Assembly (NCBI RefSeq): GCF_027409185.1
Contig: NC_084463.1
Location: forward strand, 163,657,869 to 163,721,868
Length of the DNA: 64,000 bases
From: Cynocephalus volans
Lineage: Eukaryota; Chordata; Mammalia; Dermoptera; Cynocephalidae
Reading direction: 5' to 3'
Both the position numbers and the translations under genes were made by a program. Under the pieces are notes generated by a model. The model saw only the letters and a program-made list of their open reading frames with translations, did not search any database and was not told the origin of the DNA. Shown one piece after another: positions 20,661-32,330 of the stretch (positions within the stretch are counted from its first letter, which is position 1; every line of letters starts with the position of its first letter).

Positions 20661-20779
20661 GGCCTGGCTCTTTTGCTATAAATTTCCCATTAGTTAGTAC
20701 CTCAGGACACAGGAGGGTTAAGGATTGTCCTGGAGAATCTCCTGAATTTCAGGCATAGTGCTAGGATTGATGTCCCTCC

Positions 20780-21127
20780 TATACTTAGTCCCCACTGTGA
20801 CAGTGTGAAGAGGGTGGGAAATCCTATTACAGTAATTGAAAGGTGGGGCCTTGAAGAGGTGATTAGATTGTAGGACTGTGCAGTGGTGAATGGATTAATA
20901 ATGGTGGTCAGGGGTGTGGTTCTGAGGGCTTTAAAAGAGGAGAGTCTGTCTTTCTCTCTCCCTGCTCTTTCTGCTTCCATCATCTTGCAATGTGAGACCC
21001 CTGGGTCACCGTCGCCACCAGATGGACTTTGGACTTCCCAGCCTCTGAAACTGTAAGCAATAAATTTCAATTTCCTTACTAAGTTCCAGGTATTTTGTTG
21101 TAAGCAACAGAGACAGACGAATACACA
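20780..21127 (+). mobile_element. MaLR-like LTR, copy 3 (opposite orientation)
   Basis: Reverse complement of the copy 4 layout: 'GTCCCCACTGTGACAGTG', 'GAAAGGTGGGGCCTTG', 'TGTAGGACTGTGCAGTGGTG', then 'CTGAAACTGTAAGCAATAAAT' near the 3' end with an AATAAA. The 5' end is truncated. Confidence 0.7.
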
Positions 21128-21149
21128 CAGGTCCCTCTGCTCTATTGTT

Positions 21150-24100
21150 GCAGCCCACTTCCCCTAGCGTCAGGATTGTCAGCCCAGCCCGACAGTGACT
21201 CCCTTCCTTGGCTGTTGGCTCAGTGATTGCTGGTTCAGAGCCTATACTGCCTCCTGTAGTCCCCCAGAGTATTGTCAGCCAGCCACGAAAAGGCCATTCC
21301 TCCATTCAAGAATGCTCACTGCTTAGAACAATGCGGAGCTCGGCAAGATGGAAAATTCAGGGGGCATAAACCTATCAGTGCACTTCACTTGTGGAAAAAT
21401 GGATTCCTTGATCAGAAGCTCTGTTGTGGAGAATGTGATTATGTTCCATAAATTTCCATTAGTCCATGGATGGTGATTTTGGCAGAGGCATGGTAGGAAG
21501 GGAAGGTAAACCCATATCCACAGTGGGTGATTATTCCAAGAAAAACAAATCACTGCCCCATCCATGACGGAAGCATTCCAATGGGGAGTGTTGTCCTAAC
21601 AGGGGTGTGTAGGCTCCCGGCACTGGCTGCAGACATATTGGCTTTGGTGCAGGGAAGCTCGTGTGGCTAAGCACACACTGAATGGGTCAGCCAGGGAAGT
21701 AGGCTGAGGGAGATCGTCAGAGCAGGTCATCTGGTCTACCTGACTATTGAGAACCTCACCTCTGTGAGGTTGGCCTTTGGCGAGTATTTACATGGGACAC
21801 AAATATCTATCTGTTCACCACGGGCCCATTAAAGGAAGTGCATCCTCATGCCTCTTCCCCAGAACTGCTTGTGACCACTTGTCCAATAACGTTCTTCCCA
21901 AATTTCTCACCATCCATTAGGCTCTGCCAATGAGTGCATGTAGATCCATACCTCTGACCACCTCTCTTTCCAAGTGAAATGAACACCAGGTGCACTGTTT
22001 GAAATTCTGACCCCACACATGTCAGGGCCACCCCTTACTGGGGCTGTAGAGCTGCAGCTGTCCGATTTCAAGTTATGCCAGCAGAACTATACATAGAGTA
22101 GGCCTGAAGTTCTTCCTCAGTCATCTGGTCATAAAGGACGCCCCAGGAAACCATTCGTGCGGAGGGAGGGAAAGGGGCTGATACAGCGAAGTAGCCATGG
22201 GAGTCTGAGTCATATGCTTGTGCAACTGACCTGTGCCTTCAGGGCGCGCTGAAGTCTGACCTCATTTGTTCCACTTCACTCAATAATGGTGCTATTGTAC
22301 GCATCTAAATTTATAGCTTGTTGGGTTGGTTAACATCTAGCTCAAGATGGGCAGCTCTGATCTCATGGTAACTTCACACATTTAGTCTCCACTAGGGACA
22401 GAAGCTGATTTTCAAAAGGAGAATTTTTATTTTCAGAAGAGGACATGACTTTGCTCCAAAATTCTAATGGTCTATTCTGTGATACACTTGTAGAAGCCTT
22501 CCAACAGCTTCGTGTAGACTCCTGACTTGCCCCAGACCCTTCCAGATCCACTGGTTTTGTTGGTCAATTGGATTCAAGTAGCATGTCAGCTTGCAAAGCA
22601 GCCCGAATGCACTGCAGAACCTTCTCTGTTCTGGGTCCTACTCAAAACTGGCAGCCTTACAGATTACCTGTAAATCAGCTGGAAGAGCACAGATAAACGA
22701 GGTATATGTTGCATCCAAAATCTAAAGAGACCCACCAAGTGTTGTGCTGCTTTCTCAATAGTAGGAGGTGTCTGGTGTGGCGACTGTACTTCCTCTCAGA
22801 GGGGATATCTCAGCACGCCCCAGACCATTGTACCCCTAGAAATTTCACTGAGGTGTTAGGCATTTTGGGGCACTCACTTCTTATCCTCTGACATACATGC
22901 ATCTTACCAAGGTTTTTAGGGTATTTATGACCCTTTGCTCATCAGATCCAAGCTGCATCATGCCATCAGTAGATATAGTAGATTAGTCTGTGATCCTGCA
23001 GAATGGCGAGGTAATCAAAGTCCCCAAGAACTGGCTTATGACAGAGGGCTGGAGAGCTGATAAGCCAGAGGTAAGGTGGTAAAGGTGTATTGCTGCCACC
23101 CCCAGGTGAAAACAAACTTCTCATTTGTTTTTGTTTTTAATCATAAGTATAGAAAAAAAAAGAATTTGCCAGATATTGGGAGCTGTGCTGGGTAAAGATA
23201 CCGCATCCGGAAGAGCATATAAAACTGGAGTGACCACCTGGTTAAGTTTACAATATGATTTTTGGTTTTCTGTTTTGGGAAAGAGAGACAGTCCTGGTGG
23301 CTGCCAGTTGGCCATTTCTACCACAGGAGCCCTTGCTCTACCAGTCAGGGAGTCGCTATATGGATTCTGCCAACTGCTGAGACTTCTATTCCACTCTGCT
23401 TTCCGGAACCAGGGAAATAACCACAGGGTGGATTTGAAGACCTGCCTAGCCTCCTGTGAGATGGACCAGAACCAAACACCATTAATTGCTTGACTTCCGC
23501 AAGCCTCTACTCTGACTGTGGGACCACGTGGCAGTTATGTCAGCCAGAATTAAAATCAGCTCAGCCCAGTGTGCTGTAAACCCTCTCAAGTCTGACATTT
23601 CTTTTCCCTATCCACCCTTCCCAGATAAATGGCCACAGGTGTCTTTGGGAAAGGCAAGGAGGAAACTTGTACATTACACATTTTTGGCAGCATAGCAGCG
23701 TCCTCAAGGAGACCCGGCCTCCGCTTCACTCAAGGGGCTCTGGATAAAATTTGGGAATTGGATGAGGGGCCACGAGTTTCCCCTGTGGTCATTCAGGTGA
23801 GGTCTCTACTCATCAGATTATTCAAATCAAGTAGGACCTTGTAGGCTGCCCATCTGTTAGGTTGAACCATGGTAAATTGCAGTTTGTCGGGTCGAAAATG
23901 GTTGAGTATAGCATCTTTATATGGTAAAACCAAATATTTCAGTTGCAGGCCCTTCCTGATCCATTAGCCACTGCCAAAGACCTCAGTGGGTCAAGCCATT
24001 CTGAATGCTATCCTGGTTCTCTCGATTATGGTAACTGCTCCCTCCTTGTCTCTATGGTTAAGAGCTCCTTGGCCCTTGCCACTTTGGGATTCCAGCATCC

Positions 24101-25640
24101 CCACTGCATTCAGGAAGCCCTTCTCAACGGCAGCATCTCCCACTCTTTCTCCTGGCCTGCAGAGAGCAGCCACTACAGAGCCTTTCAGACATGCTGGCGT
24201 CCCCCTCCCCAGGTACTTCCCAAAGCTTTGGTGAAGGGCGCTCCTGGGCTCTTGGTTAGGAGGTGAGTGAGCAGTTTGTAATAAATCTGCTCCAGTATTC
24301 TTCCTGCCCTGAGTCTTCGGATGCCTCTCTCTACAGCAGTAGATCTCAACCAGGGGAGATTTTGCTCCCCAAAGGAGACACTGAGCAATGTCCAGAGACA
24401 TTTGTGGTTGTTAACAACTGGAAGGGGTGTGTTACTGGCATCAAGTGGGCCAGGGACGTGGCGTAGCCTCCCACAATCACCCCACCCACAACGAAGAATC
24501 CTCTGGCCCCACATGTCAATAGTGTTGAAGTATGCCAAGGAAGTCCTGGGATCCCATCTTTTTAAAAAATGGGTTCCCACTGGGTCTAGGTTTCAGTCAA
24601 CGAAACGAGCACAGTTAGGGCCACGTCCAGCTGCTGAGTTAACACATTGAATCCAGAATCTCTGGTGAGAGCACCCACCTTGAAAAAAATGAGGCCTGAC
24701 CCGACATCACATTTCTTCCACCCTGGTCTATTTCTATACGTATTCCCTGCGTTTCGGCCAATATGGGCTGAAAATATTTTATGCTTCTTTTATTTTGTGT
24801 AGTGCAACTTCCTGAGTCCGGTTTTGTACCCATGTTCCTGGAGCTTGCTGGGATTTGAGTTCAGTCACAGACCCAGTAGCCAGAGGTGCTGGGGGGCTCT
24901 GAGGAAGGGTCTACCTTAGGAGAGATTATTATCGTTTCTTTAGGCAAGAAGAAGCCGATGTCCTGAGAAAGAGGACAAAGGGCTGCTTCTCTAGCAAGAA
25001 ACCTTCTGTGGAATTTGCACGTTCAATGGCCTCAGCTTCATTGGGATCTTTCCAAATGGAATCCATTCCCGTGGTGAGCGTTCCACTCTTTCCCAATCAA
25101 TGTCCTCACTTGAACAGGACAGAATCTGTGCCACCTGAGTTCAAATAGCTGTGCTGGAATTTAGCCACCCACCAGATCATCAGGGCTTGGGTTTGTTTTT
25201 TCTGAAATCTCAACTCTATGGCTGCAAGAGATATGGCCTTGTTTCTGGGCAGCAATGGAAGTTTTCTGGTACTTTAGGTCTTGAACTGTATATTTAAAGC
25301 CCCAAGTTCCTATTTTTTTCTATCAAATTCTCCAGGGTAGTTAGAAGAGGCCAGCCAAGTTCATGGCGTGTAAACCCTTTATTTTTACCATCACATTTTA
25401 TCGCAGCGGCCACTGTCACCCAGGCCTTGCTTCTGTGAGCACTTGACTCTATGTGACTCACAGTAATAATTTAGGTCACTGTTTGGACTGTGTGCATGAA
25501 AACGCACCAGCGCTCCATTTGTTAGTGGCAAGGAGGTAGTAAATACCTTTGCATAGAACCAGGCAGTCAACAACTTTCTGACTCTCATCTTTAAGGTTTT
25601 GTTCTCCAGACCTCTGCTTCTGTTATTTAAAAAGACAACA
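21150..25640 (-). mobile_element. ERVL-type endogenous retrovirus internal region, decayed
   Basis: Read on the minus strand, broken stretches resemble ERVL pol: reverse transcriptase-like sequence around 22.75-23.0 kb (including a VKFLGVQWSG motif at about 22810-22850), then RNase H-like sequence near 21.85-22.0 kb and a weaker continuation toward 21.3 kb. Pol order along the minus strand is preserved. Multiple stops and frame breaks interrupt it, so it is a fossil with no coding capacity. Boundaries are approximate, and the part right of about 23.2 kb is assigned mostly by continuity. Confidence 0.65.
24335..24530 (+). mobile_element. MER5A-type hAT (Charlie) DNA transposon remnant
   Basis: Follows the MER5A core: 'AGATCTCAACCAGGGGAGATTTTGC', 'GCAATGTCCAGAGACATTTGTGG', 'TTACTGGCATCAAGTGGGCCAGG' and 'CCCACATGTCAATAGTG'. 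It is a short non-autonomous element nested in the retroviral fossil. Confidence 0.8.
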
Positions 25641-25659
25641 ACTTATCCATGAGTTTGGT

Positions 25660-25960
25660 CAGGAAAACAGAGCCACTACATATATTCCAGAAATAAGGGG
25701 CTTACTGTGGAAATCAGGGCTTACACGAATGCGGGAGGAGCTGGAGAGTGGGGTGGGGAAAAGGTCTGGGGAGCTGCAGCCAGGGGATCAGGAAGTAGTC
25801 ACTGCTCACTTCAATCTGAAGCACTGGGCAGGTGGGAAAGCCACAAGTCGTGGAGCGGTGCCCCCTTTGACCACCATGGGCATGAGGAGCAGTCGGGGGA
25901 GGTGCTCAGAGCCATCTGTCCCTTGAGCACCAGGCAGAGTGGGAGCTAATGAGGAGATAC
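25660..25960. repeat. Unclassified repeat-like segment (copy B)
   Basis: Starts 'TTTGGTCAGGAAAACAGAGCC', resembling 15850-16200 at the start. It may belong to the retroviral fossil to its left, for example as LTR sequence, but I cannot assign a family. Confidence 0.3.
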
Positions 25961-25962
25961 GT

Positions 25963-26370
25963 TGGGTTAGTCCATTCCTGCTGCTTATAACAAAATACTT
26001 GGAACTGGGTAATTTATAAGAAAACAAAATTTATGGCTTACAGTTTCTGAGGCTGGGAAGTCCAAAGTCCATCTGGTGGTGGTGACAGTGACCCAGGGGT
26101 TTCACATTGAAAGATGGTGGAAGCAGAGAGAGCAGAGAGAAAGGCAGACTCTCCTCTCCTTTTAAAGCCCTCAGAACCATGCACCTGACCACTATTTTTA
26201 ATCCATTCACTACTGCACTGTCCTACAATCCAATGACCTATTCAAGGCTCCACCTTTCAGTTACCATAATAGGAGTTCCCACCCTCCCAACAGTCACAGT
26301 GGGGGCTAAGATTCTAATACATAAAACTTGGGGGGACACAATTCAAGCTTCAGGGAGTTTTGGGGGGACA
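25963..26370 (-). mobile_element. MaLR-like LTR, copy 4
   Basis: The most complete copy: 'GTTAGTCCATTCCTGCTGCTTATAAC', 'GGTAATTTATAAGAAAAC', 'AAGATGGTGGAAGCAGAG', 'CTCTCCTTTTAAAGCCCTCAG' and 'CACAATTCAAGCTTCAGG'. It serves as the reference for the interrupted copy at 19344-20660. Confidence 0.75.
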
Positions 26371-26430
26371 TAACTCAATCCACTGCATATGTGGAGTTCT
26401 TGCATGGGTAGCCAGAGCCTCTAGAAGATG

Positions 26431-26780
26431 CAGCAGTCCCCCCTCATCTGGGGGTTTGCTTTCCAGGGTTTCAGTTCCCACTGTTGACCTTGGTCCTAAA
26501 ATAGGTGTGTACAGTACAATTATTTTGAGAGAGAGAGAGAGAGAGACCACATTCACATAACTTTTATTACAATATATTGTGATAATTGTTCTATTTTATT
26601 ACTAGCTATTATCGTTAATCTCTTACTATGCCTAATTTATAATTAAATGTGATCGTGACTATGTACGAGTCTATGAAAAAACAATGTACAAGTGAGGACA
26701 GGGTTTGGTGTATCCACAGTTTCAGGAATCCACTGGGGGTCTTGGAACGTATCCCCTGCAGATAAGGGGGGACCGCTGTA
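26431..26780 (+). mobile_element. MER2 (TcMar-Tigger) DNA transposon, near full length
   Basis: About 350 bp with terminal inverted repeats: CAGTCCCCCCTCATCTG at the left and GATAAGGGGGGACCGCTG at the right. The interior has the GAGAGAGAGA tract, 'CCACATTCACATAACTTTTATTAC' and 'CCACTGGGGGTCTTGGAACG', all typical of MER2. Non-autonomous, no transposase. Confidence 0.88.
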
Positions 26781-28170
26781 ATGGTTTCTGCTTTACTTAT
26801 ACCTTACAAATCTCTTGAAATTCCTCTCACTGTTAAACTCTTACCAGGAACCATATGGAGAAGGGGATTCTGGGACGTGTAGGTTTTGGTCTTAGAAGGT
26901 GTGCTGGGGGGGCCAAGTTGGTCACCATGTGTCACACTCTCTCTGTATCTCTTGTTTGGTCCTAGTGCATATTTTGATAATGAGAATCTTTGTGTTTTTA
27001 TTCTTGTGGCTGCCTTCACACCGATACTTTTATATGAATGATGCCCTCAGCTCCCTCACTTTTTTGGCCTTTGTGGATTGGTTTTCTACTCTGAGCAGCG
27101 GTGCTCTCTTATCATAAAGTTTTAAGACTTTTATTTCAGGATAATTTTTCCTGGATGATAATTCTTATTCATTCCGTTCCATTGCTTTGGTTTTGTTCTG
27201 GGATTCCTGTTATATGTATCTTGCATCTATATCTATAATTTTATTTCAACAAACTTTCTCGGTTTCAACATTTCTTTTTAATTAAAAAAAGTCCTTTTCC
27301 ATACTTTGTTTCCCTTAAGGCATTATTTGAGTACTTATTTGCTCTTACGTTCCTTTCAGTCTTCCTTTCTGAAACAGTTTTCTCTTTTACTTAAATTCTT
27401 TTCTGAGTTCTGTCACCTCTTTTCGAATTTTCCTTTTCTCCTCCAATTGCTTCATTTCTGGGTTTTTCTAATTCTTTTTCTTCTAATCCTGTTGGATGCT
27501 ATTCTTCGTAACTTCTGTTAGTTTCTGAATATCTCAAATAGCTCATTTTGAAACATTAAAATGATAACTTTGTCTATTTTGAGGGTGCATCTTTCTGACT
27601 TTGTTTAGTATCTTCGTGTCGGTGTAAGCAGTTCTCTTTTGCTCATTTCCCCCTAGTGAGATGCGCCTGAGAATTTGAGAAGGAAGGGTAGGCCGGGATC
27701 GCTGTCCTAACGTCGTAGCTCCCTCGTGAGCTCCCTCTTTCATTAATTTTGAGAAGAGATCATAAATACGGCCCCTGCTTTCTGCGATCTGCCACCTCCT
27801 TCCTGTTCCTGCCCTGGTCAGTTTGGATTCTACCCCCAGCCGTTTCTTCTCAGCACTGGGCTTTGTCCTGGAAATGAGTTTCGTTTGTTAGTTTTGTGGC
27901 CCATGGTCCAGACGCTGACTTTAGCACCATCTCCTTGTGTGCAGCTGCAAATGGAAGCCCGCAGGTCTCCTCCCAGTTTTGACTCCTGTTCTCTGCCCGC
28001 ACCTCCATGCTTTCTAGGGAACAGGAGCAGGCTGAGCTTTAGCCAAGCCAGGAGAGCTGGATGGCCCATGCTAGTTTGGCCCAGCCCAGGGGCACAGCCC
28101 TCATGGAAGAGTCTCCTTAACTTTCCATCCCTCAGCCCAGCCATGGACTGCTAGGTTCCCTGGTTGGGGC
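26781..28170. other. Intergenic, with AT-rich block
   Basis: From 26950 to 27600 the sequence is AT-rich and T-rich on the plus strand, unlike the GC-rich surroundings. It may be an unrecognised LINE remnant. No gene supported. Confidence 0.4.
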
Positions 28171-28184
28171 GGGCCCTGTCCCAC

Positions 28185-28870
28185 CTCTATGTCTGTGCTC
28201 ATGGTGCTCTCTGTACCTGATATTCCTTGGAAAAGTCCCATGCATCCTTCAGTGCCCAACTCAAATGTCATCTCCTCCAGGAAGGCCGCCCACCCCAAGC
28301 TCAGTTTGTCCCTTCCTCCTGAGTGGTTGGTCTCCAGAACAATCATGGGCTCTGCTTCCTTCCCTGCCCCACTGCATCTCACTCACCCACAGCTCACCCC
28401 CCCACACCCAGACTTTTCTCTCCCTGCCTGGGGTTCATCATCTGAGGGCAGAGTCATCTTTAAGACATCATGGGGTTCAAATGACCACAGCGGAGCAAGA
28501 TGCCCCCCACCCACAGCCCCTCTTAAGGCCGGGGGGAGGGTGGTGAGAGCATGTTCATGCCAGGTAACCCCAGCCCCCTGCCCCGAGTGGTTGATTCCCA
28601 GAGGCATCTGGTCTCCTGGAGGGTCTGCCTCCTGCCCCCTCTAATGCCCTCCCGCTCCCACACCCTGTCCACCACAGGGGCTCTTTAAAAGCATAAATCC
28701 CATCATGTCTGTCTCCTCTGCTCAAGACCCTCCAGAGGTCTGTTGCTACCCCCTTACTTCCACCCTGGCCTTCTCCCCTCAAGCTCATTACCCCACGTGT
28801 CGTCCTTCAGACTGCAGCTAAAATGTCACCTCCTCCTGGAAGCCCTCCCTGACCATCTCATTTAAAGATA
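28185..28870. repeat. L2 LINE 3' fragments
   Basis: Two segments carry L2-type signatures: 'GTGCCCAACTCAAATGTCATCTCCTCCAGGAAGGCC' near 28250-28290, and 'CTCTTTAAAAGCATAAATCCCATCATGTC' with 'CAGCTAAAATGTCACCTCCTCCTGGAAGCC' near 28680-28850. Both are old. Strand not assigned. Confidence 0.6.
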
Positions 28871-28894
28871 GCTCTGCTGTGTGTGTGCTTTTAA

Positions 28895-29290
28895 AAATCA
28901 CAATGTAATTTTTAATGGTAATTCACTTATAAAATTCACCCTTTTAAAGTATCAATTCAGTAGTTTTTAACATTCACAAGACTGTGCAACCATCACCACT
29001 TTCACATTCAAGAATGTTTTTATCACCCTAAAAAGAAACCCTGTACCATTAATAGTCACTCCTGTCCTCCCCTCCCCCAGGCCTTGGCAACCACCAGTCT
29101 GCCTTCTGTCTCTGGATTTGCCTGTTCTGGACATTTCATACGAGTGGATCCTATGCCGAGTGGTCTTTCATGTCTGGCTTCTTTAACTGAACACAATGTG
29201 TTCTAGTTCATCCACGTTGCAGCACGTGTTGGTGCTTTACTCCCTTCACGGCTGAGTAATATGTCATTGTGTGGACAGACCATGTCTGCT
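28895..29290 (+). repeat. L1 3' region fragment
   Basis: Shares order and wording with the L1 piece at 17091: 'ATAAAATTCACCCTTTTAAAG', 'TGTGCAACCATCACCAC', 'CCCAGGCCTTGGCAACCACC', 'TCTGGCTTCTTTAACTG' and 'ATCCACGTTGCAGCACG'. Truncated at both ends. Confidence 0.75.
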
Positions 29291-30300
29291 CATCTGTGTA
29301 CCAGTCCTTTGTGGCACGAATCCAATTTGTGCTTCTTATTTCTCTGCATGTTTACTTTTCTTTTTCCAGCTCCCTGGTGAGGCAGGGCCTGGGCTGTGCA
29401 CTCCTGGTTGTACCCTTGTGGCCTGGCCCGGTGCTGGGCACACTGAGGTGCTTGGTGAATTGGGGTGTGTGGGGAAGGCCTGAGGCGGGCACTGCCTCCT
29501 TGCAGCGGATGCTGTTGGCGCTCACCGATCCGGGATGGGCCGATGGTGCCCTCCTGCCAGCCCCTGAGCCTCTCCATGCAGGGAGATTTGCACCCCAGGC
29601 CCCAGTGTTGGACGGGAGTTGGGAGAACACCCCATTGTCCTGCCCTTGGGCGGGGATGCCTCTGAGGCTCGTTCTCCCAGAGGTCCCCACGGGGACTGAC
29701 CCCAGCTGCCACCAGCTGAAAATCGCCTTATTTGGCTTCCTCCCTGTCCCTGCCACCCTTCTCAGGAGCTCCACACAAATGCACTACTTTGTGCTCTAAT
29801 CCTTGCCTCAGAGTCAGTGTCTGGGGGCTCCCAGCCTAAGAAGACACGTTTGTGCATGGGCCTGATCTGGCAAAGTCCCAGACTGCAGCCCCTGGAGTCA
29901 GGCCTGACACAGCCCCCGCCTCTCCTGGGCCTTCACTCCCAGGGTCCCCATCGAGTCTTCTCCCTGGTGTTGCACTCCTGACCCTCAGGCCTCCGGGCTT
30001 GGCCTTTAGCCCTTGGCCCTCATCCCCGCCCCCAGTGGCTCTTGTCCCCCTTCCCTTGGCTGCCACCACGAGCAGCTTGGTTCCCAGCATAACAAGTGAG
30101 CTGGGTCTCCCCAGATTCTTGCTGCTTGTGTCATGTAGAAGGGAACTCAAAATAGCAAGTGCGCCTGTGCCTGGCCTGGGAAGTAGCTGGTTTTCCCAGG
30201 GTTAGTCCCCAGAGCAGGGACTAGGGGATTTGCTCACCAATGTGCTGGCTTTCAGCTCTGTGCCCAGCCTACGTGCTCTCCTTCCAGTCTTGGCCCAGGC
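29291..30300. other. Intergenic unique sequence
   Basis: No gene or repeat recognised. The 176-codon plus-strand open frame (29269-29799) starts inside the L1 fragment and has no recognisable domain. Confidence 0.45.
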
Positions 30301-30309
30301 TTGGTGTCC

Positions 30310-30660
30310 ACTCTGCCTCTCACTTGCTGTGTGACTGTGGACAAAGCACATGGACTCTCTGAGTCTCAGTTTCCCCAAGTGCAACAGAGTGAGCATTGCT
30401 GGCCTGCTGTTGGTGGTCATTTGGAGGCTGAAGCGTGACAGGGATTGGAGAATACTTTATAATTCTCTGCAGGCACATGGACTGAAGCACTAGTGCGTGT
30501 CCCTTCTGTCTGCAAACCTGAGGGCCATCACTGTCATTATCTGCATTTTATGGGTGCAGAAACTGAGGCTCAGTGATGTGTTGGAGTTGCCTGAGCTCAC
30601 GGCCCTAGGGGTGGGGTGAAATTAGGGACCATGCTTTGCCCACTTGATCATAAGGCCCAG
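30310..30660. repeat. MIR fragments
   Basis: One piece (30320-30400) reads 'CACTTGCTGTGTGACTGTGGACAAAGCAC...GAGTCTCAGTTTCCCC'. A second (30535-30630) reads 'GTGCAGAAACTGAGGCTCAGTGATG'. Both are MIR cores, in opposite orientations. Confidence 0.6.
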
Positions 30661-31890
30661 TGATTTTTGCTTTCTTCCATGTGATTTCAGAAACCATTTG
30701 AAGCTGTTACAATGAGAACCTTCGGTGTTATGCAATAGTGCCTAGGGCAGCTCCTGGTATGTAGTAGGTGCTTTACAGATCCATGCGGTGAATGAGGGAA
30801 TGAATGAGTAATAACCATAAAGCTACCTTTACAAAGACCTACGTGCTCACTGCTCCTGCAGCTGAGCAGAGGAAACCCAACTCTGCGGTGGGCAGTCATT
30901 CTGCTGTCCCCCGAAGAAGTAAATGTAGCCAAGCAGTGTCTGGAGCAGGCCGGGGGTGTCGGACCTCAGACGGCCAGTGCCTCAGGCTCCTCTTGGGGGG
31001 GTTCCTGCAGGGGAGAGGGCCCTCCCGCCTCCCCGGACTTCCTCCATCTCAGGTGGCACTTGCTGTGGTGCAGTGCTCCGGCAGCCTCCCCAGGAAGATG
31101 CCATTATTCTCCTGGTAAAACAAAGGGGGACCAAATGACAGAGGTGGTGGGCACTTTGCCCAAAGTAGCACAGCTTGGGCAGTGTCTGCATGCCAAGGGG
31201 GGCATTTCTGACGTTCAAACCAATTTTGGCACAACCTCCAGTGTCTTGGGGGAAAAGCTCTCTGTGGATGGTATGAGCCTCCAGCAGAGGCCTTGGGATG
31301 GCATGAAGTGACCCTTGGGCTGAGCCAAAGTCAGTGTCCCTACTAAGAGAACGTCTTTCTCCACTGCAGGTTCCAAAGGATGTGATGGCAACAGAAGCGA
31401 CATTGGCAAGTGCAGCCGAGTGGTGCGTGTGGTTTCTCAGCTCCTTTGTGGTATGTGAGTGGGTGGTGGGCAGAGGAGAACAGTGTCCCCTTATCAATCT
31501 CCTGGTTTGTTTTCATGCCTGGCGGGGAACAGAGTTTCTGTGCCAAGGACCCCCTTCTCATCTGCATCACAAAATGCTGGCTCAGACTATGACACTCCAT
31601 CTGGGTCTGTCTCATTGGCAGGAGGAAGCTGCTGCTTTGCGGCCTCGGGTGACAGTCAAGCTGAGCTGCTAGACTTGGTAGATGATAGCTCAGGGCTGTT
31701 TTTGGACACCACACCTCCAGCCTGTGGGGCTACACGACCTTGGGAAGAAACATCATGGAGCCCCTCCAGCCTGTTTTCACATCTGCTGACTCAGGGGACT
31801 GATGGCTCCCTGGGCTCTGCGAAACCAGATGAGAACTGTGGCGTGGGAGGTGGTCTCAGGAGGTGCAGACAGGGGAGTCAGAACAGTATT
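30661..31890. other. Intergenic unique sequence
   Basis: Nothing I can name apart from a MIR-like 'TGGTATGTAGTAGGTGCTTTACAG' near 30756-30780. Open frames up to 171 codons on both strands are unsupported. Confidence 0.45.
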
Positions 31891-32330
31891 GCTGTATATT
31901 GGGGTAGGCAGCCTTCTAAGAAGACCCCCAAGGACCCCACATCCTGGTGACCGTGCCTGTGTGGTTCCCTCCCTTGAGGGTGGGCTGGACCTGGTGACTC
32001 GCTTCCAACTGATGGAATCCAGCAAGAGTGATGGATGTTGCTTCTGAGATTAGCTTAGGGAGGACTGTGCCTTCCCTCTTGTCCTCTCTCTATGGCTCTT
32101 CCTGCTTGCTCGCTCTGATGACACCGGCAGCTGTGCCGTGAGCTGCCCCGTGGAGAGGCCCACGTGGCAAGGAGCCGAGGGAGGCCTCTGGGCAACAAGA
32201 TGGGAGAAACCGAGGCCCTCTCGATTCAACAGCCAACAGCCACTGAGTGAGCGTGGGGGAGGACCCTTCCCCAGATGAGCCTTGCGGTGTCCTCGCAGTA
32301 AATATGCATCTAATATTCATCCTGGTTCCT
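31891..32330 (+). mobile_element. Probable old MaLR/MLT1-like LTR
   Basis: Layout 'GTAGGCAGCCTTCTAAGAAGACCCCC', 'GGGTGGGCTGGACCTGGTGACTCGCTTCCAACTG', 'GGAGAGGCCCACGTGGCAAGGAGCCGAGG' and 'GCCAACAGCCACTGAGTGAGC' is that of an old mammalian LTR. The family assignment is tentative. Confidence 0.5.

Noticed and set aside
20780-26370. ERVL fossil with its own LTR pair at 20780 and 25963
   Set aside because: The two LTRs are in opposite orientation and of a MaLR type, so they are independent insertions.
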